A DNA stretch of 64,000 bases from the NCBI GenBank assembly GCA_041662605.1, contig JBAZSD010000002.1:62001-126000 (forward strand), read 5' to 3'. Positions 1 through 7,617 of the stretch are shown here, in pieces. Position numbers and translations under genes: made by a program. Source of the stretch: Desulfomonilaceae bacterium (lineage in GTDB: Bacteria; Desulfobacterota; Desulfomonilia; Desulfomonilales; Desulfomonilaceae). How positions within the stretch are numbered: position 1 is the stretch's first letter; every line of letters starts with the position of its first letter. The notes under the pieces were generated by a model, which saw nothing but the letters and a program-made list of their open reading frames with translations, was not told where the DNA came from and made no database searches.

Positions 1-2
1 CG

Positions 3-299
3 GGAGTTGGAGCGATTATTTTTGAGGACAAAATTCCTGTTTCCGGGCCCTTGAAAAAGCTCGCTCAAGAACTGGCCGTCAATCCTTTCGACTGGGTTCT
101 CAACGGGGGAGAAGACTATGTCCTGCTTGCCGCTATTGATAAAGGAAACTTCCATCAACTCGCCCAATTCGCCGCTACCGATGGGTGGACGCTAACTGAA
201 ATAGGCGAGTTTGTTTCAGAGCCCGGCATTACCCTGTCGAAAGTTTCAGGTGAAAAGATCTCCATCAGACCCAAGGGGTGGGATCATTTCAGATCATAG
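3..299 (+). CDS. thiL: Thiamine-monophosphate kinase, C-terminal part (5' end outside window)
   Basis: ThiL phosphorylates thiamine monophosphate to thiamine pyrophosphate with ATP in the cytoplasm. The reading frame is open from the window edge (codon phase starts at base 3) to a TAG at 297-299, so only about the last 98 residues are present. The motif NGGEDYVLL matches the conserved GGEDYELL motif near the ThiL C-terminus, and the preceding GVGA...IPVSGPLKKLA segment fits the family as well. The stop codon lies in the loop of a perfect stem-loop, which probably ends this transcript before the molybdoenzyme operon. The assignment rests on a partial sequence but on a highly characteristic motif. 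Confidence 0.85.
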   Translation, partial: GVGAIIFEDKIPVSGPLKKLAQELAVNPFDWVLNGGEDYVLLAAIDKGNFHQLAQFAATDGWTLTEIGEFVSEPGITLSKVSGEKISIRPKGWDHFRS

Positions 300-311
300 T
301 GATCTGAAATG
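285..311 (+). terminator. Stem-loop at the thiL stop codon, probable terminator
   Basis: CATTTCAGATCA (285-296) and TGATCTGAAATG (300-311) form a perfect 12-bp inverted repeat. The three-base loop is the TAG stop codon itself. An AT-rich tract with a short T run follows (to about 325), so it is a plausible but not textbook intrinsic terminator. A role as an operator cannot be excluded. Confidence 0.6.
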
Positions 312-343
312 AATATTTAATTTTCTCAACCTCCAAAAAAATG

Positions 344-372
344 TTGACTATATATTTATATATATCTATATA
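344..372 (+). promoter_or_regulatory. Sigma70-like promoter for the molybdoenzyme operon
   Basis: TTGACT at 344-349 and TATATA at 367-372 are separated by 17 bp, a near-consensus -35/-10 pair in a very AT-rich segment. Transcription would start near 379, about 30 bases before the chosen ATG at 411. That makes an ATG at 378 an unlikely translation start. Confidence 0.65.
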
Positions 373-410
373 TAAGAATGTTTGGAAACATTCTCTTGAT
401 CGGAGGCGTC

Positions 411-2612
411 ATGAAAAAACGCGGGATTAGCCGAAGAAAATTCCTCATCGGCTCCGCTGTCGGGGGAGCTTCTTTAGCGGCTTCAAGTTATTTGAACTTT
501 GACGCTTGGGCTGCAAATGAAAAAGCTTCAGAGAATGTCAAGGTTACTCCTACACTTTGCGACGGCTGCGGAAACTGGTGCGCAATAAAAGTTTACACTC
601 GTGGCGACCGTGTATGGAAGGCCGAAGGCATTCCCATTGCGGGGAATAATCTGGGTAGAGTTTGCGCCAAAGGGCATGCTCTTCTTCACGAGGTCTACAA
701 CAAGGACCGAGTCAAATCGCCTCTAAAACGCGTAGGCCCTAACAAATTCGAACCAATATCGTGGGAACAGGCATACAAGGAAATAGGAGCCAAACTACAG
801 TCGATTAAGGAAACAAATGGACCTGAGTCTCTGTTCTTGTTGCAGTACCCTGAAGGAAACGCGGACCTATGCCAGAGGTTCATGAATGCGCTTGGCTCAC
901 CCAATGTTTTTTCTCACGCCAGCACCTGTTTTTTGCCTCGTAACATCGGCTGGTGGGTCACCACCGGTTCAGCGAAACCTGAACATGATCTGGCGCATTC
1001 CAGATTCGTGGTGTTTCTGGGTAGGAATATTGGGGCTGGTTTGCGACTTCGGCAGTTATGTGATCTTTCAAAAGCTAAAGATCGCGGGGCGCATTTTGTG
1101 ACTATTGATCCGCGATTCAGCGAAGTAGCCGCTTTCTCTCACGATTGGGTGCGAATAAAACCGGGAACGGATCTTGCTCTGATGCTGGCGTTGGCTAACG
1201 TCCTTATCCAGGAGAACCTTTATCAAAAAGACTACGTTAACCAATATACGGAAGGTTTTACAGAGTGGGCTGAACAGACCAAACAATACACCACTGAGTG
1301 GGCTGAACAGAAAACCGGCGTTCCTAAAGAAATCATCAGAAAATTGGCCCACAACCTTGCGGAAGCAGCCCCTCGAGCATTCATTCATCGTGGGTATCAT
1401 GGGGCGCTGGGAACTCAATATAAAAACAGCTTCCAGCTTGTTAGGGCAGTTGCGTGCGTTAATGGATTACTCGGCAATTTTAATCAACGGGGAGGTATGT
1501 ACGATCCCCCCAAGGTGAAGTTGGGAAAGCTCGATCCACAGAAATTTCCAAAAACCCCTGAGCTTGAGGGCCCCATGGTTGATGGCAGTGGTGATCCGGA
1601 CCGTTATCCCATAACCCCAATGGGCTTGGGTATCACTCATGCGATCCCCGAATTAGCCATAGTGGGCAAGTTGAAGGCCGGTTTTGTGTATCACAACAAC
1701 CCGCTAAGAACATGCCCCAATCCTGCCAGGGTTATTGAGGGTTACAAAAAACTCGATCTACTCGTAAGTTTCGATTATGTCCTTTCAGAAACGGCTTCTT
1801 TGTCTCATTACATACTCCCTGAGTCATATTATTTGGAGCGCGATGACGTTGTGCACACCAATCACTGCTATGACTCACACCAAGTGGCGATTAGACAAGC
1901 GGTAATCAAACCCCTGTACGATACAAAGCCCATGGTCGTCATCCTTACGGAACTGGCCAAGCATGTAGGAATCGGAAACTATTTCAATTTTACGCTCGAA
2001 GAATACAATCGAGCGGCTCTTGCCCCATTGGGAGTAACCCTGGAACGCCTCAAAAAAGAGGGAGTTATCGATCTCGGTGGGAAATGGGAGCCGGGGCCAC
2101 CACATTTCAAGACTCCTAGCGGCAAATTGGAATTCGTGTCTTCGACATTAAAAGACCTCAACCTTCCAGCAATGCCTGAGTGGGAAGAACCCTTGGTCGA
2201 GCCTGATCAAAAGAATCCTCACTCATTCCGTCTGATTCATGGCAAACAGGCCCATCACACTCACGCTCGTACCATCAATCAGGAATATCTCAAGGAAATC
2301 ACTCTGTTGAACGACATGACACGCGTATGGATCCATCCTGATCGAGCTAAACAATTGGGTATAAAAGATGGGGACTGCATGACCATAAGCAATGAAGTCG
2401 GAAAAGGAAGGGCAAGAGCAATGTTAACAGAAGGTATTCACAGGGATTGTGTGTTCTTGCCGAGCGGGTATGGAGTTTATTCAAGAAACCTCAAGACCGC
2501 TTTCGGATTTGGGTTATCGTACAATGACTTTCTCCCTACTTATTTCGACCCCATGCTGGGGCATTGCATGTCCAATGAAATTGTTGTGAGGATTGAAAAA
2601 ACCCCAGCATGA
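411..2612 (+). CDS. Tat-exported molybdopterin oxidoreductase, thiosulfate/polysulfide reductase-like catalytic subunit
   Basis: This is a 733-residue catalytic subunit of the DMSO reductase superfamily. A twin-arginine signal (SRRKFLIG, RR at residues 8-9) implies folding with cofactor and Tat export. Cys50, Cys53, Cys57 and Cys85 fit the N-terminal [4Fe-4S] site. Cys173 in SHASTC lies where PhsA/PsrA-type enzymes carry the cysteine ligand to molybdenum. The start at 411 is preferred because GGAGG lies at 402-406 and the signal peptide then begins normally; an in-frame ATG at 378 sits at the predicted transcription start. With the downstream Fe-S and NrfD subunits it forms a typical Psr/Phs complex. 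YeeE/YedE transporters in the same operon favour a sulfur substrate such as thiosulfate or polysulfide, but the exact substrate is inferred. Confidence 0.85.
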   Translation: MKKRGISRRKFLIGSAVGGASLAASSYLNFDAWAANEKASENVKVTPTLCDGCGNWCAIKVYTRGDRVWKAEGIPIAGNNLGRVCAKGHALLHEVYNKDRVKSPLKRVGPNKFEPISWEQAYKEIGAKLQSIKETNGPESLFLLQYPEGNADLCQRFMNALGSPNVFSHASTCFLPRNIGWWVTTGSAKPEHDLAHSRFVVFLGRNIGAGLRLRQLCDLSKAKDRGAHFVTIDPRFSEVAAFSHDWVRIKPGTDLALMLALANVLIQENLYQKDYVNQYTEGFTEWAEQTKQYTTEWAEQKTGVPKEIIRKLAHNLAEAAPRAFIHRGYHGALGTQYKNSFQLVRAVACVNGLLGNFNQRGGMYDPPKVKLGKLDPQKFPKTPELEGPMVDGSGDPDRYPITPMGLGITHAIPELAIVGKLKAGFVYHNNPLRTCPNPARVIEGYKKLDLLVSFDYVLSETASLSHYILPESYYLERDDVVHTNHCYDSHQVAIRQAVIKPLYDTKPMVVILTELAKHVGIGNYFNFTLEEYNRAALAPLGVTLERLKKEGVIDLGGKWEPGPPHFKTPSGKLEFVSSTLKDLNLPAMPEWEEPLVEPDQKNPHSFRLIHGKQAHHTHARTINQEYLKEITLLNDMTRVWIHPDRAKQLGIKDGDCMTISNEVGKGRARAMLTEGIHRDCVFLPSGYGVYSRNLKTAFGFGLSYNDFLPTYFDPMLGHCMSNEIVVRIEKTPA

Positions 2613-2721
2613 TCCAGTTAGAAAATATCCCTCGATCTGTTGCGAATTTTTACGGAGAAACAGGAATTGGAGATACTGAAAAAGACTCAGGGAAGCAAGA
2701 GAAGGAATGCGAGGAACCCCT

Positions 2722-3264
2722 ATGCCACGTTACGGAATAGCAATTGATAGTACAAAATGCGTTGGATGTCATTCATGCAGGGTCGCGTGCCAAAATCAGA
2801 ATGGCCTCGAATCGAATGAGACGTTCAATTGGATCAAGAACAAAAACAGAGGTCAATATCCATCGTTCGACAAGGAATTCATCCCTTTACAGTGCAATCA
2901 CTGTGAGAACGCCCCGTGTCAGCGGGTTTGTCCAACGGGAGCTACTTACACATCTCCGGAGGGAGTAGTTTTGGTCAACCCCAAAACGTGCGTCGGCTGT
3001 AAATATTGTATGGAAGCCTGTCCCTACAAGATGAGGATCATTGATCATCAACGAGGAATAGTAGAAAAATGCCGGTTCTGTATTGAACTTGTAAGAGAGG
3101 GAGGAACACCGGCTTGTGTGACCACTTGTCCTACTCAAGTCCGTATCTTTGGGGATTTAGATGACCCAAAGAGCGATATATCCAAATTCATCGCTGAGAC
3201 CGGAGCCCAACCTTTGAGACCTGATTTGGGCACGATACCGAAAATATTCTATAAAAGGAGCTGA
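2722..3264 (+). CDS. 4Fe-4S ferredoxin-type electron-transfer subunit (PsrB/PhsB-like)
   Basis: The 180-residue protein carries four cysteine groups: CVGCHSCRVAC, CNHCENAPCQRVCP, CVGCKYCMEACP, and CRFC with a later C...CP. That is sixteen cysteines, enough for four [4Fe-4S] clusters. In Psr/Phs/Nrf complexes this subunit carries electrons between the membrane anchor and the molybdenum subunit. It has no signal peptide and is presumably co-exported with the Tat substrate. The ATG at 2722 is chosen because GAGGA lies six bases upstream and the protein then begins MPRYGIAID, as relatives do; an ATG at 2707 would add five residues. The next gene begins two bases after its stop. Confidence 0.9.
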   Translation: MPRYGIAIDSTKCVGCHSCRVACQNQNGLESNETFNWIKNKNRGQYPSFDKEFIPLQCNHCENAPCQRVCPTGATYTSPEGVVLVNPKTCVGCKYCMEACPYKMRIIDHQRGIVEKCRFCIELVREGGTPACVTTCPTQVRIFGDLDDPKSDISKFIAETGAQPLRPDLGTIPKIFYKRS

Positions 3265-3266
3265 TC

Positions 3267-4151
3267 ATGCAAGAAAGCGCTTGGGGTTGGCTGATCATAA
3301 CTTATCTGTTCCTTGCTGGAGCTGGATCTGGGGCATTCCTGGCCGCGGTAGCGTGTGATCTTTTGGCGCCGGACTGGTCAAAAGCTTTGGCTAGGGCTGG
3401 TTCTCTAGTCTCTGGCCCATTGGTAGCTATAGGCACGATTTGTCTTGTGCTCGATCTGGAAGCCGGTTTGTGGGAACCTTGGCGACAAATCTACATGGTG
3501 GATAATTTAAGAAGCATGATTGCTTGGGGTGTCATTATCCTTTCGATATTTATACCTATTGCGCTGCTATACGCGGCCGCTTTAAACGAGATTAGTTTCA
3601 TAGGAAAGTTTGCTAATAAATATGTCAGGATCCTGGAAATTGGTGGAAGTGTGTTCGCTGTAGCCACTGCCACATATACTGGGGTTCTAATTGCGGTGGT
3701 TAATGGAGTCCCGTTCTGGAACACTCCGATGATGCCTGTGCTGTTCCTGGCCTCCGCAATATCAACCGGGCTGGCGGCGGCAATGATCTTGGCGGCCATA
3801 ATTGACGCAAAGACTATCAACACTTTGTCCAACTTTGCTCTAGGCCATGTAATATTCCTGTCTGTCGAGGCCCTGTTCTTGATGCTCCTGGTATTCATGT
3901 CTTTGACTAGATCAACTGAAGCGGCTATTTCGGCCACGATGTTGATATCGGGAATACTGAGCCCGTACTTCTGGGGCCTGGTTGTGATTCTCGGCATAGT
4001 TATTCCCTTTATATTGAGCATCATTGAATACCTGGAATACGGACAAATGCCAAAAGCATTGGTTGTCGGAGCGGACCTTCTCGTACTTATCGGGGGTATG
4101 AGCTTGAGAGCGCTCATCATTTTCTCCGGCACTCCTCCGCAGATTATTTGA
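3267..4151 (+). CDS. NrfD/PsrC-type membrane quinone-interacting subunit
   Basis: This 294-residue, very hydrophobic protein has about eight or nine predicted membrane helices. It starts with AWGWLIITYLFLAGAGSGAFL, characteristic of NrfD/PsrC proteins, where the helices bind quinone. It should exchange electrons between the menaquinone pool and the exported Fe-S/Mo subunits. The start lies two bases after the ferredoxin stop, with AGGAG just upstream, so translation is probably coupled. No heme ligands are evident, as expected for the family. Confidence 0.88.
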   Translation: MQESAWGWLIITYLFLAGAGSGAFLAAVACDLLAPDWSKALARAGSLVSGPLVAIGTICLVLDLEAGLWEPWRQIYMVDNLRSMIAWGVIILSIFIPIALLYAAALNEISFIGKFANKYVRILEIGGSVFAVATATYTGVLIAVVNGVPFWNTPMMPVLFLASAISTGLAAAMILAAIIDAKTINTLSNFALGHVIFLSVEALFLMLLVFMSLTRSTEAAISATMLISGILSPYFWGLVVILGIVIPFILSIIEYLEYGQMPKALVVGADLLVLIGGMSLRALIIFSGTPPQII

Positions 4152-4167
4152 CGGAGAGAAACGATAT

Positions 4168-4365
4168 ATGCGGCCAACAAACATGGAATTAATTGAACTG
4201 ACTCTAATTGAAAGACTTCATGTTGTATCTTCTTTTTCAATAGATCATCTGGATTGGCTGGAACTCATCCTGAACCGCATGATCGATCCCCAAGAGGGTA
4301 GATGTGTTCAGGAGCCAATTGAAGCCGCCATCGCATTAAGAAAAGTTATCATGTCTTTAAACTAG
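4168..4365 (+). CDS. Small hypothetical protein in the sulfur operon
   Basis: A 65-residue protein that I do not recognise. GGAGAG lies upstream of the ATG, which begins 16 bases after the NrfD stop, and the next gene starts six bases after this one ends, so it is embedded in the operon. It is rich in Leu, Ile and Glu, predicted helical, and has one cysteine and no signal peptide. A dedicated chaperone or small regulatory protein for the complex is possible, but nothing in the sequence shows it. Confidence 0.55.
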   Translation: MRPTNMELIELTLIERLHVVSSFSIDHLDWLELILNRMIDPQEGRCVQEPIEAAIALRKVIMSLN

Positions 4366-4371
4366 GGGACG

Positions 4372-4761
4372 ATGATGAAACCACAGACTGACGACCAGGG
4401 AATAACCCCGGAAACAACCCAGGGGAAAGACATTGTTGATCAAGATGCAAACATGCCTCAATCTCCCGAGGAAGTTATTTCCAACAACCACAATGAATCG
4501 AGTTTGAGAAGGGGACGGATGATAACATCAGCTCTTATAGTCTCTATCATTATAGCGTTCATCGCTGTGGCGGTTGCTGGTGTATTCCAATTGACAGGTC
4601 ATTTTCTCCAAACTTGTCCCAAAGAATTGCCGGTAAATGATCCCTCCCCTTTACTGTGGTCGGATGTGACATCGCAAAAACCAGCATCGGCCATTTTGGG
4701 GGTTTCTGAAAAACTCAGGCAGGAAACCGCTCTTAAAGCTCAGGCAGCGGGTTCAAATTAA
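4372..4761 (+). CDS. Single-pass membrane protein of unknown function
   Basis: A 129-residue protein with a hydrophilic, Asp/Gln-rich N-terminus of about 45 residues. One strong membrane helix follows (about residues 50-72, beginning ITSALIVSIIIAF), then a short polar tail with one cysteine. GGGGA precedes paired ATGs at 4372 and 4375. It lies between the oxidoreductase genes and the YeeE/YedE transporters, so it is probably an accessory to one of them. No family was recognised. Confidence 0.55.
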   Translation: MMKPQTDDQGITPETTQGKDIVDQDANMPQSPEEVISNNHNESSLRRGRMITSALIVSIIIAFIAVAVAGVFQLTGHFLQTCPKELPVNDPSPLLWSDVTSQKPASAILGVSEKLRQETALKAQAAGSN

Positions 4762-4814
4762 ATCGCTACGGTTTTTTTTAAAGCAAGCATCCGATTTTCG
4801 GGAAAGAGAGAAAA

Positions 4815-5342
4815 ATGAGCAAACCAGATTACGCACAAGGTTATTGGAACCCGTTTGTAGCGGGAATTGCATTGGGACTTGTTCTACTCCTCACATTCTA
4901 CATTATGGGCACGGGCCTTGGAGCGTCCGGAGCTGTGGCCAGGACCGCCGCTGTTGTGACACATATTGTCGATTCCCAGGCGGTGGAAAAGAATGCATAT
5001 TTTAAGGGGTTTTATAAGGAGGGAGCAAATTACCCTCTTGTTGACTGGATGGTGTTTGAAGTCATTGGCGTGTTCTTTGGCGGCCTGGTCGCGGTTCTTA
5101 CTGCAAAAAGGTTCAGGATTTCAGTCGGAAAAGGGGCGACATTTCCAACCGCATACCGATTGATTCTTGCTTTTGCGGGTGGGATCGTAGGTGGTATAGG
5201 CACACGTTTCGCCATGGGATGTACAAGCGGACAGGCCCTGAGTGGTGGAGCGACCATGGTGGTGGGTAGCTGGGTTTTTATGATGACGGTTTTTGCAACC
5301 GCATTTGTCGCAGCTTATTTTGTGAGAAAGGAATGGCAATGA
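4815..5342 (+). CDS. YeeE/YedE-family sulfur transporter, first half
   Basis: A 175-residue membrane protein with about four helices and the family cysteine motif GTRFAMGCTSGQALSGGA near its C-terminal half. YeeE/YedE proteins (TsuA is the studied member) move thiosulfate or related sulfur species using conserved cysteines. This is half the size of one-piece TsuA and overlaps the next, also half-size, family member, so the two probably work as a heterodimer. Position in a molybdoenzyme operon suggests uptake or efflux of its sulfur substrate or product. Confidence 0.8.
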   Translation: MSKPDYAQGYWNPFVAGIALGLVLLLTFYIMGTGLGASGAVARTAAVVTHIVDSQAVEKNAYFKGFYKEGANYPLVDWMVFEVIGVFFGGLVAVLTAKRFRISVGKGATFPTAYRLILAFAGGIVGGIGTRFAMGCTSGQALSGGATMVVGSWVFMMTVFATAFVAAYFVRKEWQ

Positions 5343-5938
5343 CTGGTCCCCTTTACCTCAATGAAGTCATAGGCTTTCATGCCAGCCTCTTTGTAGCGGT
5401 AGGCATCGGTTTTTTGTTCGGATTTGTTCTTGAGAGAGCTGGATTCGGCGATTCGCGCAATCTCACGGCCATATTCTATTTCAGGGACATGCGCGTTCTG
5501 CGGGTGATGTTTTCTGCGCTAGTAACGGCTATGATCGGGTTGGTGATTCTGAACTGGCTAGGCCTTTTTGACTATTCTATGTTGTTGGATTACTCACTAT
5601 TAAAAACCTATTTCTGGCCGCAGTTGGTTGGTGGCGTTCTGTTTGGTCTGGGTTTTTTAGTTGGAGGCTACTGTCCTGGAACCGCAGTTGTGGGGTTTGT
5701 TTCCGGGAAAATCGATAGTGTGGTCTTCCTCATCGGCATGGCCATCGGTATCGACATCTTTGCTTTTGGAATGCCTTTGTGGGGATCCTTTTATAAAAGC
5801 TCCGACATGGGGCGGATCACGCTTTGGCAGTACTTTGGAACCTCGATGGAAACCATGGCGATAATAATTACAGTCGCAGCGTTAGGGGCTTTTGTTCTCG
5901 CCTGGCTGGCTGAAAAATGGGCCCCATACGACAAATAA
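5339..5938 (+). CDS. YeeE/YedE-family sulfur transporter, second half
   Basis: A 199-residue membrane protein with about five helices. It has the motif VLERAGFGDSRNL and the conserved cysteine motif GGYCPGTAVVG, both standard in YeeE/YedE proteins. The ATG at 5339 overlaps the TGA of the upstream half and has AAGGA six bases before it; an ATG at 5333 would leave no spacing. The tight overlap supports coupled, equimolar synthesis of the two halves. The substrate is inferred from family and context to be thiosulfate or another small sulfur compound. Confidence 0.8.
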   Translation: MTGPLYLNEVIGFHASLFVAVGIGFLFGFVLERAGFGDSRNLTAIFYFRDMRVLRVMFSALVTAMIGLVILNWLGLFDYSMLLDYSLLKTYFWPQLVGGVLFGLGFLVGGYCPGTAVVGFVSGKIDSVVFLIGMAIGIDIFAFGMPLWGSFYKSSDMGRITLWQYFGTSMETMAIIITVAALGAFVLAWLAEKWAPYDK

Positions 5939-6000
5939 TTTTGGAGACCAAAGGGTTTCGTGTTAGGAATAGGCAATTAATCTATGAGGAGGTTTGATTT

Positions 6001-6246
6001 ATGAAAAGGGCGTTCAGGGTAATGTTGGTTGTATTGTCTCTCTCAGCTTTCGTTTTTGCCACATCGGCTCTGGCCGAAGAATTTTTTGTTGTTAAAGAAG
6101 CTGGGAAAATGGCCGTGACAGACAAAAAACCCGCAGACGTAAAAAGCGTGGTAAAGGGACCTTTCAAGACAAAAGCAGAAGCGGACGCGGCATTGAAAGC
6201 AGCGGCAGGAACATCCAAACCGAGACCACCCACAACCGGTTGTTAG
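6001..6246 (+). CDS. Small secreted protein of unknown function
   Basis: An 81-residue protein with a clear Sec signal peptide, probably cleaved after SALA (about residue 22). A lysine- and alanine-rich mature part of about 57 residues follows. It ends in a single cysteine after RPPTTG. AGGAGG lies eight bases before the ATG, so expression is likely strong. It lies between the sulfur transporters and the Rieske gene. No family was recognised; the terminal cysteine could hold a persulfide or disulfide, which is speculation. Confidence 0.6.
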   Translation: MKRAFRVMLVVLSLSAFVFATSALAEEFFVVKEAGKMAVTDKKPADVKSVVKGPFKTKAEADAALKAAAGTSKPRPPTTGC

Positions 6247-6273
6247 GAAATAAGATTAGCGAAAACAATTACT

Positions 6274-6301
6274 TGCGGCGCTCCCTAACCGATGCGCCGC
6301 A
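6274..6301. repeat. Inverted repeat upstream of the Rieske gene
   Basis: TGCGGCGC (6274-6281) and GCGCCGCA (6294-6301) are a perfect 8-bp inverted repeat around a 12-base loop. No T run follows, so it is not a standard terminator. It could set mRNA processing between the upstream secreted-protein gene and the Rieske gene, or act as an operator. Confidence 0.5.
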
Positions 6302-6345
6302 ATTATCCCCCCATACTAATTCATGTCCATTATTCAAAAACCATT

Positions 6346-6801
6346 ATGCCAGACGCCGTTCCTGAATCTAAGACTAAGCGTGCTTTCCTAAAATTTTTGA
6401 CGATATTTATAGGCGGAGCAATAGCTCTCCTGTCTTCATGGGGGGCTCTGAAATTCGTTTTTTTTCAAACTAGAACAGAGAGGGATCGAGAGTTGTCAAT
6501 GGAGACATTTAACTCATTGACCCCAGGTGCGCCGTTTTTCATTCCTCAAGCTGAAGCATGGGTGATCAAAGGGAAAAATCTTACCGATTCATTCGCCCTC
6601 AATGACCGTTGCACTCATCTCGGTTGTCGATACAAGTGGAACTCTGAAAAGGGTGTATTCGAGTGCCCCTGCCATGGAAGCTCGTTTGATGTTCACGGTA
6701 GTGTATTGCAGGGGCCCGCTACAAAACCTTTATCGCGTATGGCCTTGACCGAGCAATCCGCCGAAATTTTGCGCATAACTGAACCACCCACAGCAAAATG
6801 A
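6346..6801 (+). CDS. Rieske [2Fe-2S] protein with N-terminal membrane anchor
   Basis: The Rieske cluster motifs are CTHLGC and CPCHGSSFD, with two Cys and two His ligands and the disulfide-forming cysteines also present. One membrane helix lies near the N-terminus ([21 protein letters not shown]). The protein of about 151 residues is the high-potential Fe-S subunit of a cytochrome bc/b6f-like quinol oxidoreductase. The start is uncertain: an ATG at 6292 would add 18 residues but falls inside an inverted repeat (6274-6301), so 6346 is preferred. Its TGA overlaps the ATG of the cytochrome b gene. Confidence 0.8.
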   Translation: MPDAVPESKTKRAFLKFLTIFIGGAIALLSSWGALKFVFFQTRTERDRELSMETFNSLTPGAPFFIPQAEAWVIKGKNLTDSFALNDRCTHLGCRYKWNSEKGVFECPCHGSSFDVHGSVLQGPATKPLSRMALTEQSAEILRITEPPTAK

Positions 6802-7487
6802 AAAACGCGAGGCAAGATTTCTCTACTGAAAACAGGGAGAATGCGAGAATCATAAATAAAGGCTCTCTTTGGGCTTTTTTCCGGCACATCCATCCGCGTT
6901 CCGTTCCAGAAGCATCGGCCCGCTTAACTTTCACCTTTTGTCTGGGCGGTTTAACCACGTTACTGTTCTTGATAGAAGTGGCTACGGGGGTCTTATTGCT
7001 GCTCTTCTATTTGCCCTCAGTTTCGAACGCTTACCCTTCAGTACAAAGAATCACATACTTTGCGCCATTCGGTTTCCTTTTCAGGAACATGCATTACTGG
7101 GCTGGTCAGTTTATGGTGGTTCTTGTCATTCTCCATATGGCGCGAGTGTTTTGGACAGGTTCGTTTTTGCCGCCTCGTAGCCTCAACTGGATAATAGGGG
7201 TCATTCTTCTCGTCCTGGTTTTCCTTGTGGATTTTACGGGCTATCTGTTGCTCTGGGATGAGCGGGCCCTTTGGGCATGGACCATTGCCCGGAACTTGAC
7301 TGAAAAGATTCCCATAGTCGGAAGTAAATTTGGTCTGCTTCTCTTTGGCCCCCCTGAGGTTGGTGATCTAGGCTTGGTCAGGCTCTACGCGTGGCATATT
7401 TTTATCCTTCCAGCATTGTTGACGTTTCTGATGGCGCTTCATTACTGGAAAATCCGAAAAGATGGCGGAATCTCAACTCCCCTTTAA
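6798..7487 (+). CDS. Cytochrome b N-terminal domain protein (cytochrome b6-like)
   Basis: A 229-residue membrane protein with the heme-bearing four-helix core of cytochrome b. Histidines occur in [31 protein letters not shown] and [12 protein letters not shown], placing two bis-His hemes across the membrane. [11 protein letters not shown] and a [14 protein letters not shown] segment also match the family. It should oxidise or reduce menaquinol together with the Rieske protein, whose stop codon its start overlaps (ATGA). No subunit IV (PEWY) segment or cytochrome c/f gene follows, so the complex is minimal or completed elsewhere. The last 23 bases of the gene belong to a 24-bp direct repeat. 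Confidence 0.85.
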   Translation: MKNARQDFSTENRENARIINKGSLWAFFRHIHPRSVPEASARLTFTFCLGGLTTLLFLIEVATGVLLLLFYLPSVSNAYPSVQRITYFAPFGFLFRNMHYWAGQFMVVLVILHMARVFWTGSFLPPRSLNWIIGVILLVLVFLVDFTGYLLLWDERALWAWTIARNLTEKIPIVGSKFGLLLFGPPEVGDLGLVRLYAWHIFILPALLTFLMALHYWKIRKDGGISTPL

Positions 7488-7488
7488 T
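7465..7488 (+). repeat. 24-bp direct repeat, copy 1 (3' end of cytochrome b gene)
   Basis: The sequence beginning GCGGAATCTCAACTCCCC and ending CTTTAAT occurs perfectly here and again at 9225-9248 in the same orientation. This copy encodes the last residues and stop codon of cytochrome b. The two copies bracket the adenylate cyclase gene. Confidence 0.95.
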
Positions 7489-7617
7489 TGTGGGGTAAAC
7501 CGTCATCGGGATATGTAGCCTGGGAGCCTATAGGACTTTAGGAATGATTTTTAATTCCCAGTCCTGCAGGCTAATAGCGTTTATTGTTTGAGCAAATGAT
7601 CCGAATAGTAGGCGAAT

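Noticed and set aside
378..410. Upstream in-frame ATG for the molybdoenzyme gene
   Set aside because: It falls at the predicted transcription start, has no ribosome site, and would place eleven hydrophobic residues before the twin-arginine signal.
3491..4240. A 249-residue open frame on the minus strand opposite the NrfD gene
   Set aside because: It is the reverse complement of a strongly family-matched membrane protein gene and has no ribosome site; its length comes from the composition of the NrfD gene.
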